Positions 57,541 to 64,000 of a stretch of 64,000 bases of DNA are shown one piece after another. Below the pieces are notes generated by a model. It had not been told where the DNA came from and ran no database searches. It was given only the letters and a program-made list of their open reading frames with translations. The stretch is from Lachnospiraceae bacterium UBA7202 (GTDB lineage: Bacteria; Bacillota; Clostridia; Lachnospirales; Lachnospiraceae), in NCBI GenBank assembly GCA_002490705.1, contig DKUO01000038.1, positions 124,001 through 188,000 on the forward strand, written 5' to 3'. The position numbers were made by a program, and so were the translations under genes. Within the stretch, counting starts at the first letter, position 1. Each line of letters begins with the position of its first letter.

Positions 57541-58239
57541 ATGGGAATCAGGGAAAATCTGGATACGGTGAAGGGGCGCATGGAGAATGCCTGTAAAGAA
57601 TGCGGGAGAGGGCTTTCCGAGGTAAAGCTGGTTGCGGTGAGCAAGACAAAGCCTCTATCCGCGCTGGAACAGGCTTATGCCTGCGGCTGCCGTGATTTCG
57701 GGGAAAATAAAGTGCAGGAGCTGGTGGATAAGTATGATGCCATGCCGAAAGACATTCGCTGGCATATGATCGGGCATTTACAGCGCAACAAAGTAAAATA
57801 TATTGTGGATAAGGTTTTTCTGATTCACAGCGTGGATTCCCTCAGACTGGCACAGGAGATTGAGAAGGAAGCGGCCAAGAAAGAAATAACAGTCGATATT
57901 TTAGTGGAGGTGAATGTGGCTGGGGAGGAGAGCAAGTTCGGAACGACCTCCGAAGAAGCCTGTTCTTTGGTAGAAAAAATCGCAAAATTACCCCACGTTC
58001 GGGTCAAGGGACTTATGACAATAGCACCATATGTAGAAGATTCGGAAGAAAATAGACCATATTTCGCAAAATTAAAGCAAATTTATGTTGACATAATACA
58101 TAAAAACATTGATAATGTTTTTATGGAGGAACTTTCTATGGGAATGACCGGCGACTATGAAGTCGCGATAACAGAAGGCGCGACCTATGTCAGAGTTGGA
58201 ACCGGCATATTTGGAGAGAGAGAATACATGACGATTTAG
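57541..58239 (+). CDS. YggS/YlmE-family pyridoxal phosphate homeostasis protein
   Basis: 232 aa. TIM-barrel with the PLP lysine in LVAVSKTKP, then GCRDFGENKVQEL, WHMIGHLQRNKVKYIV, HSVDSLRLAQEI, LVEVNVAGEESKFG, LSMGMTGDYEVAI. Binds PLP and controls B6 homeostasis; no enzymatic activity is known. In Firmicutes it sits just before sepF (ylmE-ylmF), as here. Start ATG 57541 after GGGAGGGG. Confidence 0.9.
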   Translation: MGIRENLDTVKGRMENACKECGRGLSEVKLVAVSKTKPLSALEQAYACGCRDFGENKVQELVDKYDAMPKDIRWHMIGHLQRNKVKYIVDKVFLIHSVDSLRLAQEIEKEAAKKEITVDILVEVNVAGEESKFGTTSEEACSLVEKIAKLPHVRVKGLMTIAPYVEDSEENRPYFAKLKQIYVDIIHKNIDNVFMEELSMGMTGDYEVAITEGATYVRVGTGIFGEREYMTI

Positions 58240-58300
58240 TATACATAAGTCGGAGAAATCCGTGGTGTCAGAAATCAATGTATAAATGGAGGATTTTACA

Positions 58301-58792
58301 ATGGGTGTTATGGACAAGTTTATCAGCGCCATGAAATTGAGCGAAGAAGAGGACGACGGATATTACGACGACGATTTTTATGATGAGCCGGAACCGGCAC
58401 GCAAGGCCGTCCCTGCAAAAGATGCGGATGCGGGAGAGGAGGATAAGGTACGGAAGCTGACCCCGAAGGTGACGCCGCTTCGACAGACCAAAAAGATGGG
58501 AGCCGGTATGGAAGTCTGCGTGATCAAGCCGACGACCGTGGAGGACGCGAGGGAGATCACGGAAACGCTTCTGGCAAACCGGACGGTGGTTTTGAATCTG
58601 GAAGGGCTGGATGTGGATATCGCGCAGCGGATTATTGATTTTACTTCCGGTTCCTGTTTTGCTATGTCAGGTAATTTACAGAAGATATCTCATTATATTT
58701 TCATTATCACGCCGGCCAGCGTAGATATATCCGGCGATTTTCAGGATATCCTGTCTGGCTCCTTTGACGTACCGATTGACAATGGATTTTAA
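58301..58792 (+). CDS. sepF: Cell division protein SepF
   Basis: 163 aa. Amphipathic N-terminal membrane helix (MGVMDKFISAMKL), an acidic Asp/Glu-rich linker, and the SepF domain (VCVIKPTTVEDAREITETLLANRTVVLNLEGLD...ITPASVDIS). SepF anchors FtsZ to the membrane. Start ATG 58301 with GGAGG upstream. Followed by a terminator. Confidence 0.9.
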   Translation: MGVMDKFISAMKLSEEEDDGYYDDDFYDEPEPARKAVPAKDADAGEEDKVRKLTPKVTPLRQTKKMGAGMEVCVIKPTTVEDAREITETLLANRTVVLNLEGLDVDIAQRIIDFTSGSCFAMSGNLQKISHYIFIITPASVDISGDFQDILSGSFDVPIDNGF

Positions 58793-58825
58793 AAAGGGCA
58801 GGGGTAAACCCCCTGCTCTTTTTTT
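58793..58825 (+). terminator. Terminator after sepF
   Basis: Stem AGGGCAGGGG with CCCCTGCTCT (one G-T pair), TAAA loop, then a run of seven or more T; A-run on the left. Confidence 0.85.
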
Positions 58826-58858
58826 GAAAGAATTTTAAGGAAAACAGGAGAAGAAACC

Positions 58859-59968
58859 ATGGCGAACCGAATGACAATCAATTATGAGAAAAAGCCCTGT
58901 TATGACATTGTATTTACAAGGGATTTTGGCCTGCTTGCCGACGAACTTTCATCTTTTGAGGTGAAGGAACGGAAGGTGGCAGTGATCTGCGACACAAACA
59001 CGGAGCGGCTTTTCGGGGAGGAGGTAAAAAATATTCTTTCCGGCTGCTGTAAAAAGGTGATTCTGTATGCGTTCCCGGCAGGGGAGGCGCATAAGACGCT
59101 GGATACGGTGAAGGAGATCTACAAGAGGCTCATCGAGGAGAAATTTGACAGAAAAGACCTGCTTGTGGCGCTTGGCGGCGGCGTGGTGGGAGACGTTACC
59201 GGCTATGCGGCGGCTACTTATCTTCGGGGAATCGACTTTATCCAGATTCCCACGACCCTGATCGCCCAATCGGACAGCAGTATCGGCGGAAAGACCGGGG
59301 TGGATTTTGACGGCTACAAAAATATGGTGGGCGCGTTTTATATGCCGAAGCTGGTCTATATGAACGTGGGCGTATTGAAAGAATTGGACGACAGGCAGTT
59401 TTATGCAGGCTTTGCCGAGGTGATGAAGCATGGCCTGATCAAAGACGCCGCCTTTTACGAGTGGCTTTTGGATCATATGTATGAGATTTTCGACCGGGAT
59501 ATGGATGTTCTGGAGGAGATGGTGATGCGAAGCAGCGGCGTAAAGAAGCTGGTGGTGGAGAAGGACCCGACGGAAAAGGGAGACCGGGCGCTCTTAAATT
59601 TCGGTCATACCATCGGTCACGCCATCGAGAAGGCGAGGCATTTTGAGATGCTGCACGGAGAATGCATTGCGCTCGGCATGGTAGCCGCGGCTTTTATTTC
59701 CTGGAAGCGGGAGAGTATTTCCATGGAGGAGTATTACGAGGTGCGGGACATGTTTGTTCCCTTCCATCTGCCGATCAGCATTGATGATATAGACCCGGAG
59801 GAAATTCTTACATTGACCAAGTCGGACAAAAAAATGGACGGGGGACAGATCAAGTTTGTACTGTTAAAAAAGGTGGGCAAGGCTTATGTGGACAGAACCG
59901 TCACCGATGAGGAAATTTTGCAGGCTGTAAAAGAAATCTGTTTCAGCGAAGAGGATAGGAAAGAATGA
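58859..59968 (+). CDS. aroB: 3-dehydroquinate synthase
   Basis: 369 aa. NAD- and metal-dependent enzyme of the shikimate pathway converting DAHP to 3-dehydroquinate. Motifs: PAGEAHKTLDTV, ALGGGVVGDVTGYAAATYLRGIDF, PTTLIAQSDSSIGGKTGVD, GFAEVMKHGLIKD, NFGHTIGHAIEKA (zinc His). Complete length. No other aro genes nearby. Overlaps lspA by 4 bp (ATGA). Confidence 0.95.
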   Translation: MANRMTINYEKKPCYDIVFTRDFGLLADELSSFEVKERKVAVICDTNTERLFGEEVKNILSGCCKKVILYAFPAGEAHKTLDTVKEIYKRLIEEKFDRKDLLVALGGGVVGDVTGYAAATYLRGIDFIQIPTTLIAQSDSSIGGKTGVDFDGYKNMVGAFYMPKLVYMNVGVLKELDDRQFYAGFAEVMKHGLIKDAAFYEWLLDHMYEIFDRDMDVLEEMVMRSSGVKKLVVEKDPTEKGDRALLNFGHTIGHAIEKARHFEMLHGECIALGMVAAAFISWKRESISMEEYYEVRDMFVPFHLPISIDDIDPEEILTLTKSDKKMDGGQIKFVLLKKVGKAYVDRTVTDEEILQAVKEICFSEEDRKE

Positions 59969-60492
59969 GCATAAAGAAAAAGCTTTTTCTGTTTCTGGAT
60001 CTGATCATGATTGCCGGGCTTATTTTTTTCGACCAGTACACCAAGCACTGGGCAGTCGTTTTTCTGAAGGATAAGCCGGCCTACAATCTGATCAACGGGA
60101 TTCTGGAGCTCAATTATCTGGAAAATCAGGGGGCGGCTTTCGGGGTGCTGCCCAATCAGAAGATATTTTTTATTTTCGTAGCAATTGTTATTTTATCTGC
60201 GGTAGGCTATGTGCTCCTGAAACTGCCCGATCACAAAAAATATACGATCCTGCATTTCCTGTTAAGCCTGATCGTGGCCGGGTCCATCGGCAATATGATA
60301 GACCGGGTGCGCTACGATTATGTGGTGGACTTTATCTACTTTGTGCGGATCAATTTTCCGATTTTCAATGTGGCGGATATCTACGCGGCGGTCTCCGCTG
60401 TGATTCTGCTGTTTCTGCTTCTCTTTGTCTATAAGGAGAAGGATCTGTACTTTATCAGCTTTAAGCAGAAGCGCTACCGGGAGTACCACTAA
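59965..60492 (+). CDS. lspA: Lipoprotein signal peptidase (SPase II)
   Basis: 175 aa, four membrane helices. Catalytic aspartates in GNMIDRVRYDYVVDFI and FNVADIYA, plus LENQGAAFGVL. Cleaves prolipoproteins such as the DacF-like lipoprotein of this window. Translationally coupled to aroB. Confidence 0.95.
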   Translation: MSIKKKLFLFLDLIMIAGLIFFDQYTKHWAVVFLKDKPAYNLINGILELNYLENQGAAFGVLPNQKIFFIFVAIVILSAVGYVLLKLPDHKKYTILHFLLSLIVAGSIGNMIDRVRYDYVVDFIYFVRINFPIFNVADIYAAVSAVILLFLLLFVYKEKDLYFISFKQKRYREYH

Positions 60493-60493
60493 C

Positions 60494-61399
60494 ATGCAAC
60501 AGTTTAGCTACCAGGTTGGAGTGGGGGAGGAGGAACGGCTTGACAAAAGCTTATGCGAAGCAGTTCCTGATCTTTCCCGCTCTTATATTCAGAAGTGCAT
60601 TAAGGAGGGGCTTGCCCTCGTAAACGGAAAGCCCTGTAAGGCCAATTTCAGGCTTCGCGTGGACGACGAGGTGGCGTTTCAGATTCCGGAGGCAGTGGAA
60701 CCGGAGATCGCCGCGGAGGATATCCCGCTGTCCGTTCTCTATGAAGACGAGGATGTGCTGGTGGTGGATAAGCCAAAGGGTATGGTGGTGCATCCGGCGC
60801 CCGGCCACTACAGCGGCACGTTAGTCAATGCGGCCCTTTATCACTGCAAGGGGCAGCTCTCCGGTATAAACGGGGTACTCCGGCCGGGGATTGTCCACCG
60901 CATTGACAGGGATACCACAGGCTCCCTCATCATATGTAAGAACGATTTTTCTCATCAGGCCGTCGCGGCACAGCTCAAGGAGCACTCCCTGAACAGGAGT
61001 TACCGGGCCATTGTGCACGGTGTGATCGAGGAGGAGGACGGCGTGGTCGACGCCCCCATCGGCAGGGATGAGCGGGACAGGAAGCGGATGGCAGTGAATC
61101 AAAAAAATGGCAAGGAGGCCGTCACCCATTACCGGGTGTTAGAACGTTTCCGTGAATATACCTATATCGAGTGCAGGCTGGAAACCGGACGGACCCACCA
61201 AATCAGGGTACATATGACCTCCATCGGGCATCCCCTTTTGGGGGATGAAGTCTACGGGCAAAGAAAGAGCCCCTTTCATCTGGAAGGACAGACTCTTCAC
61301 GCCTATACGCTGGGATTTGTGCATCCGAGGACGCGGGAGTATACGGAGGTGACGGCGCCGCTGCCTGCGTATTTTACCCATTTGCTGGAGGTTTTGTAG
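60494..61399 (+). CDS. RluA/RluD-family 23S rRNA pseudouridine synthase
   Basis: 301 aa. N-terminal S4 domain (ERLDKSLCEAVPDLSRSYIQKCIKEGLALVNG), then DVLVVDKPKGMVVHP, catalytic Asp in HRIDRDTTGSLI, and LETGRTHQIRVHM. B. subtilis homologue YlyB follows lspA in the same way. RNA site not determinable by eye. Start ATG 60494, 2 nt after lspA stop; the longer frame from 60425 lies inside lspA. Confidence 0.9.
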   Translation: MQQFSYQVGVGEEERLDKSLCEAVPDLSRSYIQKCIKEGLALVNGKPCKANFRLRVDDEVAFQIPEAVEPEIAAEDIPLSVLYEDEDVLVVDKPKGMVVHPAPGHYSGTLVNAALYHCKGQLSGINGVLRPGIVHRIDRDTTGSLIICKNDFSHQAVAAQLKEHSLNRSYRAIVHGVIEEEDGVVDAPIGRDERDRKRMAVNQKNGKEAVTHYRVLERFREYTYIECRLETGRTHQIRVHMTSIGHPLLGDEVYGQRKSPFHLEGQTLHAYTLGFVHPRTREYTEVTAPLPAYFTHLLEVL

Positions 61400-61479
61400 T
61401 TTTTTTGCCGTATACCGGTAATTTTGTCTGATTTTAGAACAAATTATAAACAAAAAATGAAGAAAGTGTTAAAATATCT

Positions 61480-61508
61480 TGAAAAAAAGCGTATAAAATG
61501 ATATTATC
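61480..61508 (+). promoter_or_regulatory. Sigma-A promoter for the unknown/cstA unit
   Basis: TTGAAA (61480-61485), 17 nt, TATTAT (61503-61508); A/T-rich surroundings. The 61400-61541 gap holds no ORF. Confidence 0.65.
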
Positions 61509-61541
61509 AAGAATATGGTTTTTATAATAAATTGAGGGATT

Positions 61542-62078
61542 ATGAAATTTAGAAGAAATGAAATTATAGATATTTTGTTAAAAAGTTATGTGTCTTACTA
61601 TGACATAACGGACTACGGGACGGAGAAAATTCCTTTGCGGGCGCTCTGCGAGTATTATGAACACGCAGAGAGGTATATGGTCTCTAAGAAGGTATCGCTC
61701 TGGTCGGCGGACAGTGAAGAGTTTATCTATCTCTTTGACGTGCCGCATCTTACGGTGGAGGCTTTTACGCAATGTAAAGAGCTGGCCTTTCAGGACGGCA
61801 TGGAGCGGCTTCATATCGGGCCGGGTCATATGTATTCCTATATTACGCCCATCATTGTCTGTGACACCTGCGATGAGGAGGCCATAAAGGCATTGAAGAA
61901 GTGTCACATTTACAAAAGTTTTCATTTTTCGCTGCACGGCTGGATGGACTTTCACGCGGCGGCGGTCATCGGGGATAGTGACCGGATTGAAAGTAACCGT
62001 GCCGGGCGCACGACGGCGAAAATTTTGAAAAAAGTTTTATATTCAAAAAATTCTAAAAGAAAGGGAGAGTTTGTATGA
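61542..62078 (+). CDS. Unknown protein coupled to cstA
   Basis: 178 aa, soluble. One Cys-x2-Cys pair (VCDTCDEE) and a His-rich area near HFSLHGWMDFHAAAV; basic C-terminus (KNSKRKGEF). Start ATG 61542; stop overlaps cstA by 4 bp (ATGA), so it is translated with the transporter. No family known to me. A regulatory or accessory role for CstA is plausible from the coupling but unsupported by motif. Confidence 0.65.
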   Translation: MKFRRNEIIDILLKSYVSYYDITDYGTEKIPLRALCEYYEHAERYMVSKKVSLWSADSEEFIYLFDVPHLTVEAFTQCKELAFQDGMERLHIGPGHMYSYITPIIVCDTCDEEAIKALKKCHIYKSFHFSLHGWMDFHAAAVIGDSDRIESNRAGRTTAKILKKVLYSKNSKRKGEFV

Positions 62079-63787
62079 ATTCGTTATTACTGTTAATCGT
62101 CTGTATTGCAATTCTCGTCCTCGGATACATATTTTACGGCGGATGGCTTTGCAAACAATGGGGTGTGGGCGACAGCAAGAACCAGACGCCGGCACACGAG
62201 ATGGAAGACGGTGTGGACTACGTACCGGCTAAAGCGCCTGTACTGATGGGCCATCACTTTTCATCCATCGCAGGAGCAGGCCCGATCACCGGCCCTATCG
62301 GTGCGGCGATGTTCGGCTGGGTTCCTGTGGTTCTCTGGATTCTGGTTGGTGGTATTTTCTTCGGCGGCGTCCATGATTTTGGCGCGCTCTTTGCCTCCAT
62401 TCGTCACAAAGGACAGTCCATCGGTGAAATCATTTCCACCAATATGGGTAAGAGGGCAAAGATTCTGTTTACCATCTTTGCTTACCTGACTTTGATTCTT
62501 GTGGTTGCGGCATTCGCATCCATCGTGGCTACTACGTTTGGTGCGGTGGTAGATGAGGCCGGTGCAATCGACAAAGCGGCGTCCGCAACTAATGCGTCTG
62601 TCGCTATGGTATCCCTGTTATTTATCGTAATTGCTATCGTTTTTGGCTTTATGGTGTATCGCCGCGATGCTTCCATGGCTGTTTCCACGATCCTTGGCGT
62701 GGTTGCCATCGCGCTCTGCATGGTGATCGGCATGAACTTCCATCCGATCTATCTGTCTACGAAAGCGTGGATGATTATTGTAGGTATCTATATCGCGATC
62801 GCATCCGTGACGCCGGTGTGGATTCTGTTACAGCCTCGTGATTACCTGAGCTCTTTCCTGCTCTATGCAATGCTGGCAGTGGCTCTGGTAGGTGTTGTTA
62901 TTTCCCACGCAGGTATGGGCGGCGCTGACGGCCTTGCCGCTTTCAACGGTTTTGCTGTTGACAACGGAAACGGTATGCAGTATCTGTTCCCCGTACTCTT
63001 CACCACAGTGGCATGTGGCGCGATTTCCGGTTTCCATTCTCTGGTATCCTCCGGAACCACATCCAAGCAGCTGGATAAAGAGACCGACGCGAAGCCGATC
63101 GCTTACGGCGGTATGCTCTTAGAGTGTGTACTGGCAGTGATCACGGTATGTGCAATCAACTTTGCATACAAGAACGGCATCACATCAGGCGCAACGGCAA
63201 TCTTTGCCGGTGGTATCTCTCAGATGTACGGCGTTTGCGGCGAGGGTGTGGTGAAAGTGTTGAATACCTTACTGGTACTTACTTATTCCGCATTCTGCCT
63301 GACCTCTCTGGATACGGCGACCCGTCTGGCACGTTTCATGTTCCAGGAGTTCTTCCTTGAGCCCGGTCAGACCGTGGACGATATCAAGGACGGTTGGAAG
63401 AAGACATTGGTAAATCCTTATGTGTCAACGATTATCACCGTGATTCTCGGCATTGCGCTGGGTATGACAGGTTACTCCAAGATCTGGGGTCTGTTTGGCG
63501 CGGCGAACCAGCTCCTTGCAGGTATCGGCCTGTTGGCAGTTGCGACATGGCTTGGCAATGTTGGCAAGAACAACAAAATGTTCCTTGTGCCTATGGCTTT
63601 CATGATTGTGGTAACCATCTGTTCTCTGTGTGTAACCGTTAAGAATCAGGTTGGTATCATCACAGCGGGCGGCGCTGACTGGGGCCCTTATGCACAGGCG
63701 ATTCTGGCGGTTATCCTGATTATCCTTGCAGTGGTACTGGTAATTGAGGGTATTCAGACCTTATCCAAACAGAAAAAGTCGGCGTAA
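62075..63787 (+). CDS. cstA: Carbon starvation protein CstA-family transporter
   Basis: 570 aa with about 16 membrane segments. N-terminus MNSLLLLIVCIAILVLGY then KAPVLMGHHFSSIAGAGPITGPI, the family signature, and GGIFFGGVHDFGALFASIRHKG. CstA-type proteins import peptides or pyruvate. Codon use is biased towards a small set of codons (many GCT, GGT, ATC), suggesting high expression. Ends at a strong terminator. Confidence 0.9.
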   Translation: MNSLLLLIVCIAILVLGYIFYGGWLCKQWGVGDSKNQTPAHEMEDGVDYVPAKAPVLMGHHFSSIAGAGPITGPIGAAMFGWVPVVLWILVGGIFFGGVHDFGALFASIRHKGQSIGEIISTNMGKRAKILFTIFAYLTLILVVAAFASIVATTFGAVVDEAGAIDKAASATNASVAMVSLLFIVIAIVFGFMVYRRDASMAVSTILGVVAIALCMVIGMNFHPIYLSTKAWMIIVGIYIAIASVTPVWILLQPRDYLSSFLLYAMLAVALVGVVISHAGMGGADGLAAFNGFAVDNGNGMQYLFPVLFTTVACGAISGFHSLVSSGTTSKQLDKETDAKPIAYGGMLLECVLAVITVCAINFAYKNGITSGATAIFAGGISQMYGVCGEGVVKVLNTLLVLTYSAFCLTSLDTATRLARFMFQEFFLEPGQTVDDIKDGWKKTLVNPYVSTIITVILGIALGMTGYSKIWGLFGAANQLLAGIGLLAVATWLGNVGKNNKMFLVPMAFMIVVTICSLCVTVKNQVGIITAGGADWGPYAQAILAVILIILAVVLVIEGIQTLSKQKKSA

Positions 63788-63824
63788 GAGTAAGAAAATG
63801 AAATAACAAATGTTATGTGCTGAG

Positions 63825-63853
63825 AGAGGGCAGAGGTTTCTGCCCTCTTTTTT
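63825..63853 (+). terminator. Terminator after cstA
   Basis: Perfect stem AGAGGGCAGA (63825-63834) with TCTGCCCTCT (63839-63848), GGTT loop, and TTTTTT. Confidence 0.92.
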
Positions 63854-63890
63854 CTGTTCGGCAAAATCACTGTTTTCTTATGCACTTTCA

Positions 63891-63919
63891 TTGACTTTCT
63901 TGTGCATTTTATATATAAT
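63891..63919 (+). promoter_or_regulatory. Strong promoter for a gene beyond the right edge
   Basis: TTGACT (63891-63896), 17 nt, TATAAT (63914-63919). ATGCAC (63880-63885) and GTGCAT (63903-63908) form a spaced inverted repeat around the -35, possibly an operator. AGAAAGGGGA at the right edge looks like a ribosome binding site. The 63854-64000 stretch has no ORF. Confidence 0.65.
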
Positions 63920-64000
63920 ATATAGTATAGAAACATTTCATGTGAAAGCGAAGATGGAAGGGAGCAGCGGACAACAGGAGATGTGAGGACAGAAAGGGGA

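Noticed and set aside
63880..63908. ATGCAC...GTGCAT as a firm operator
   Set aside because: Six-base arms around an A/T-rich promoter can occur by chance. It is mentioned with the promoter but not called as a separate site.

Overview
The window is a chromosomal stretch from a spore-forming member of the Firmicutes (class Clostridia), most likely a Lachnospiraceae-type gut commensal. This is inferred from gene order (radC-mreBCD-PBP2-minCDE-rodA-mgsA, and the membrane-fusion protein/yggS/sepF block), from sporulation genes (a gerW/ytfJ-like gene with its DUF2953 partner, and a Cys-rich coat-like protein), from a four-cysteine L28, from many TTG/GTG starts with strong GGAGG ribosome binding sites, and from a moderate GC content. 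No tRNA, rRNA, CRISPR array, prophage or transposase gene was seen.

Layout. 1-8 kb: a partial LysM protein with calcium-type Asp loops, an AAA/DUF4143 ATPase, an Erm-type 23S rRNA methyltransferase with a long regulated leader, leuS, a second Asp-loop protein and a PHP phosphatase. 8-9.4 kb (minus strand): two unknown proteins and a Cys-rich protein. 9.5-18.4 kb: a NusG-II-domain protein with a Gx transporter, then ruvA and ruvB, which are separated by a heterodimeric ABC exporter and by a minus-strand PII-like/DUF1538 pair. 18.4-24 kb: zapA, a U32 peptidase, and an FtsW-family SEDS protein overlapping a class B PBP. 24-28 kb: an HD-GYP protein with an altered HD motif, then small Lachnospiraceae-type genes, DUF2953, gerW and a J-domain-like protein. 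28-30.8 kb: a MocR regulator divergent from a steroid-dehydrogenase-like SDR and an NTF2-like protein. 30.8-36.2 kb: rpmB, asp23, a DAK2/FakA-like gene, recG and degV. 36.2-45 kb: a 122-bp inverted-repeat element, then miaB-mutS-mutL-miaA, a methionine gamma-lyase-like enzyme and DUF4321. 45-55.5 kb: radC, mreBCD, PBP2, minCDE, rodA, mgsA and a DacF-like carboxypeptidase. 55.6-64 kb: a small P-loop protein, a membrane-fusion-like protein, yggS, sepF, aroB, lspA, an RluD-like synthase, an unknown protein coupled to cstA, and the promoter of a gene beyond the right edge.

Functionally most of the window is cell envelope, division and DNA or tRNA maintenance: two SEDS-PBP pairs, Mre and Min systems, ZapA, SepF, RuvAB, RecG, MutSL, MiaA and MiaB. 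The most interesting signals lie between genes or in accessory islands. They are: a complete promoter, leader-peptide and terminator arrangement upstream of erm; structured inverted-repeat elements (8991-9105 and 36241-36362) that share a CGAAAGAAC(C) loop; a second family of GATCGAGC palindromes (11249 and 54512); the MocR-SDR-NTF2 cassette; and the DUF1538-PII pair. All family assignments come from motifs read by eye. No database search was run.
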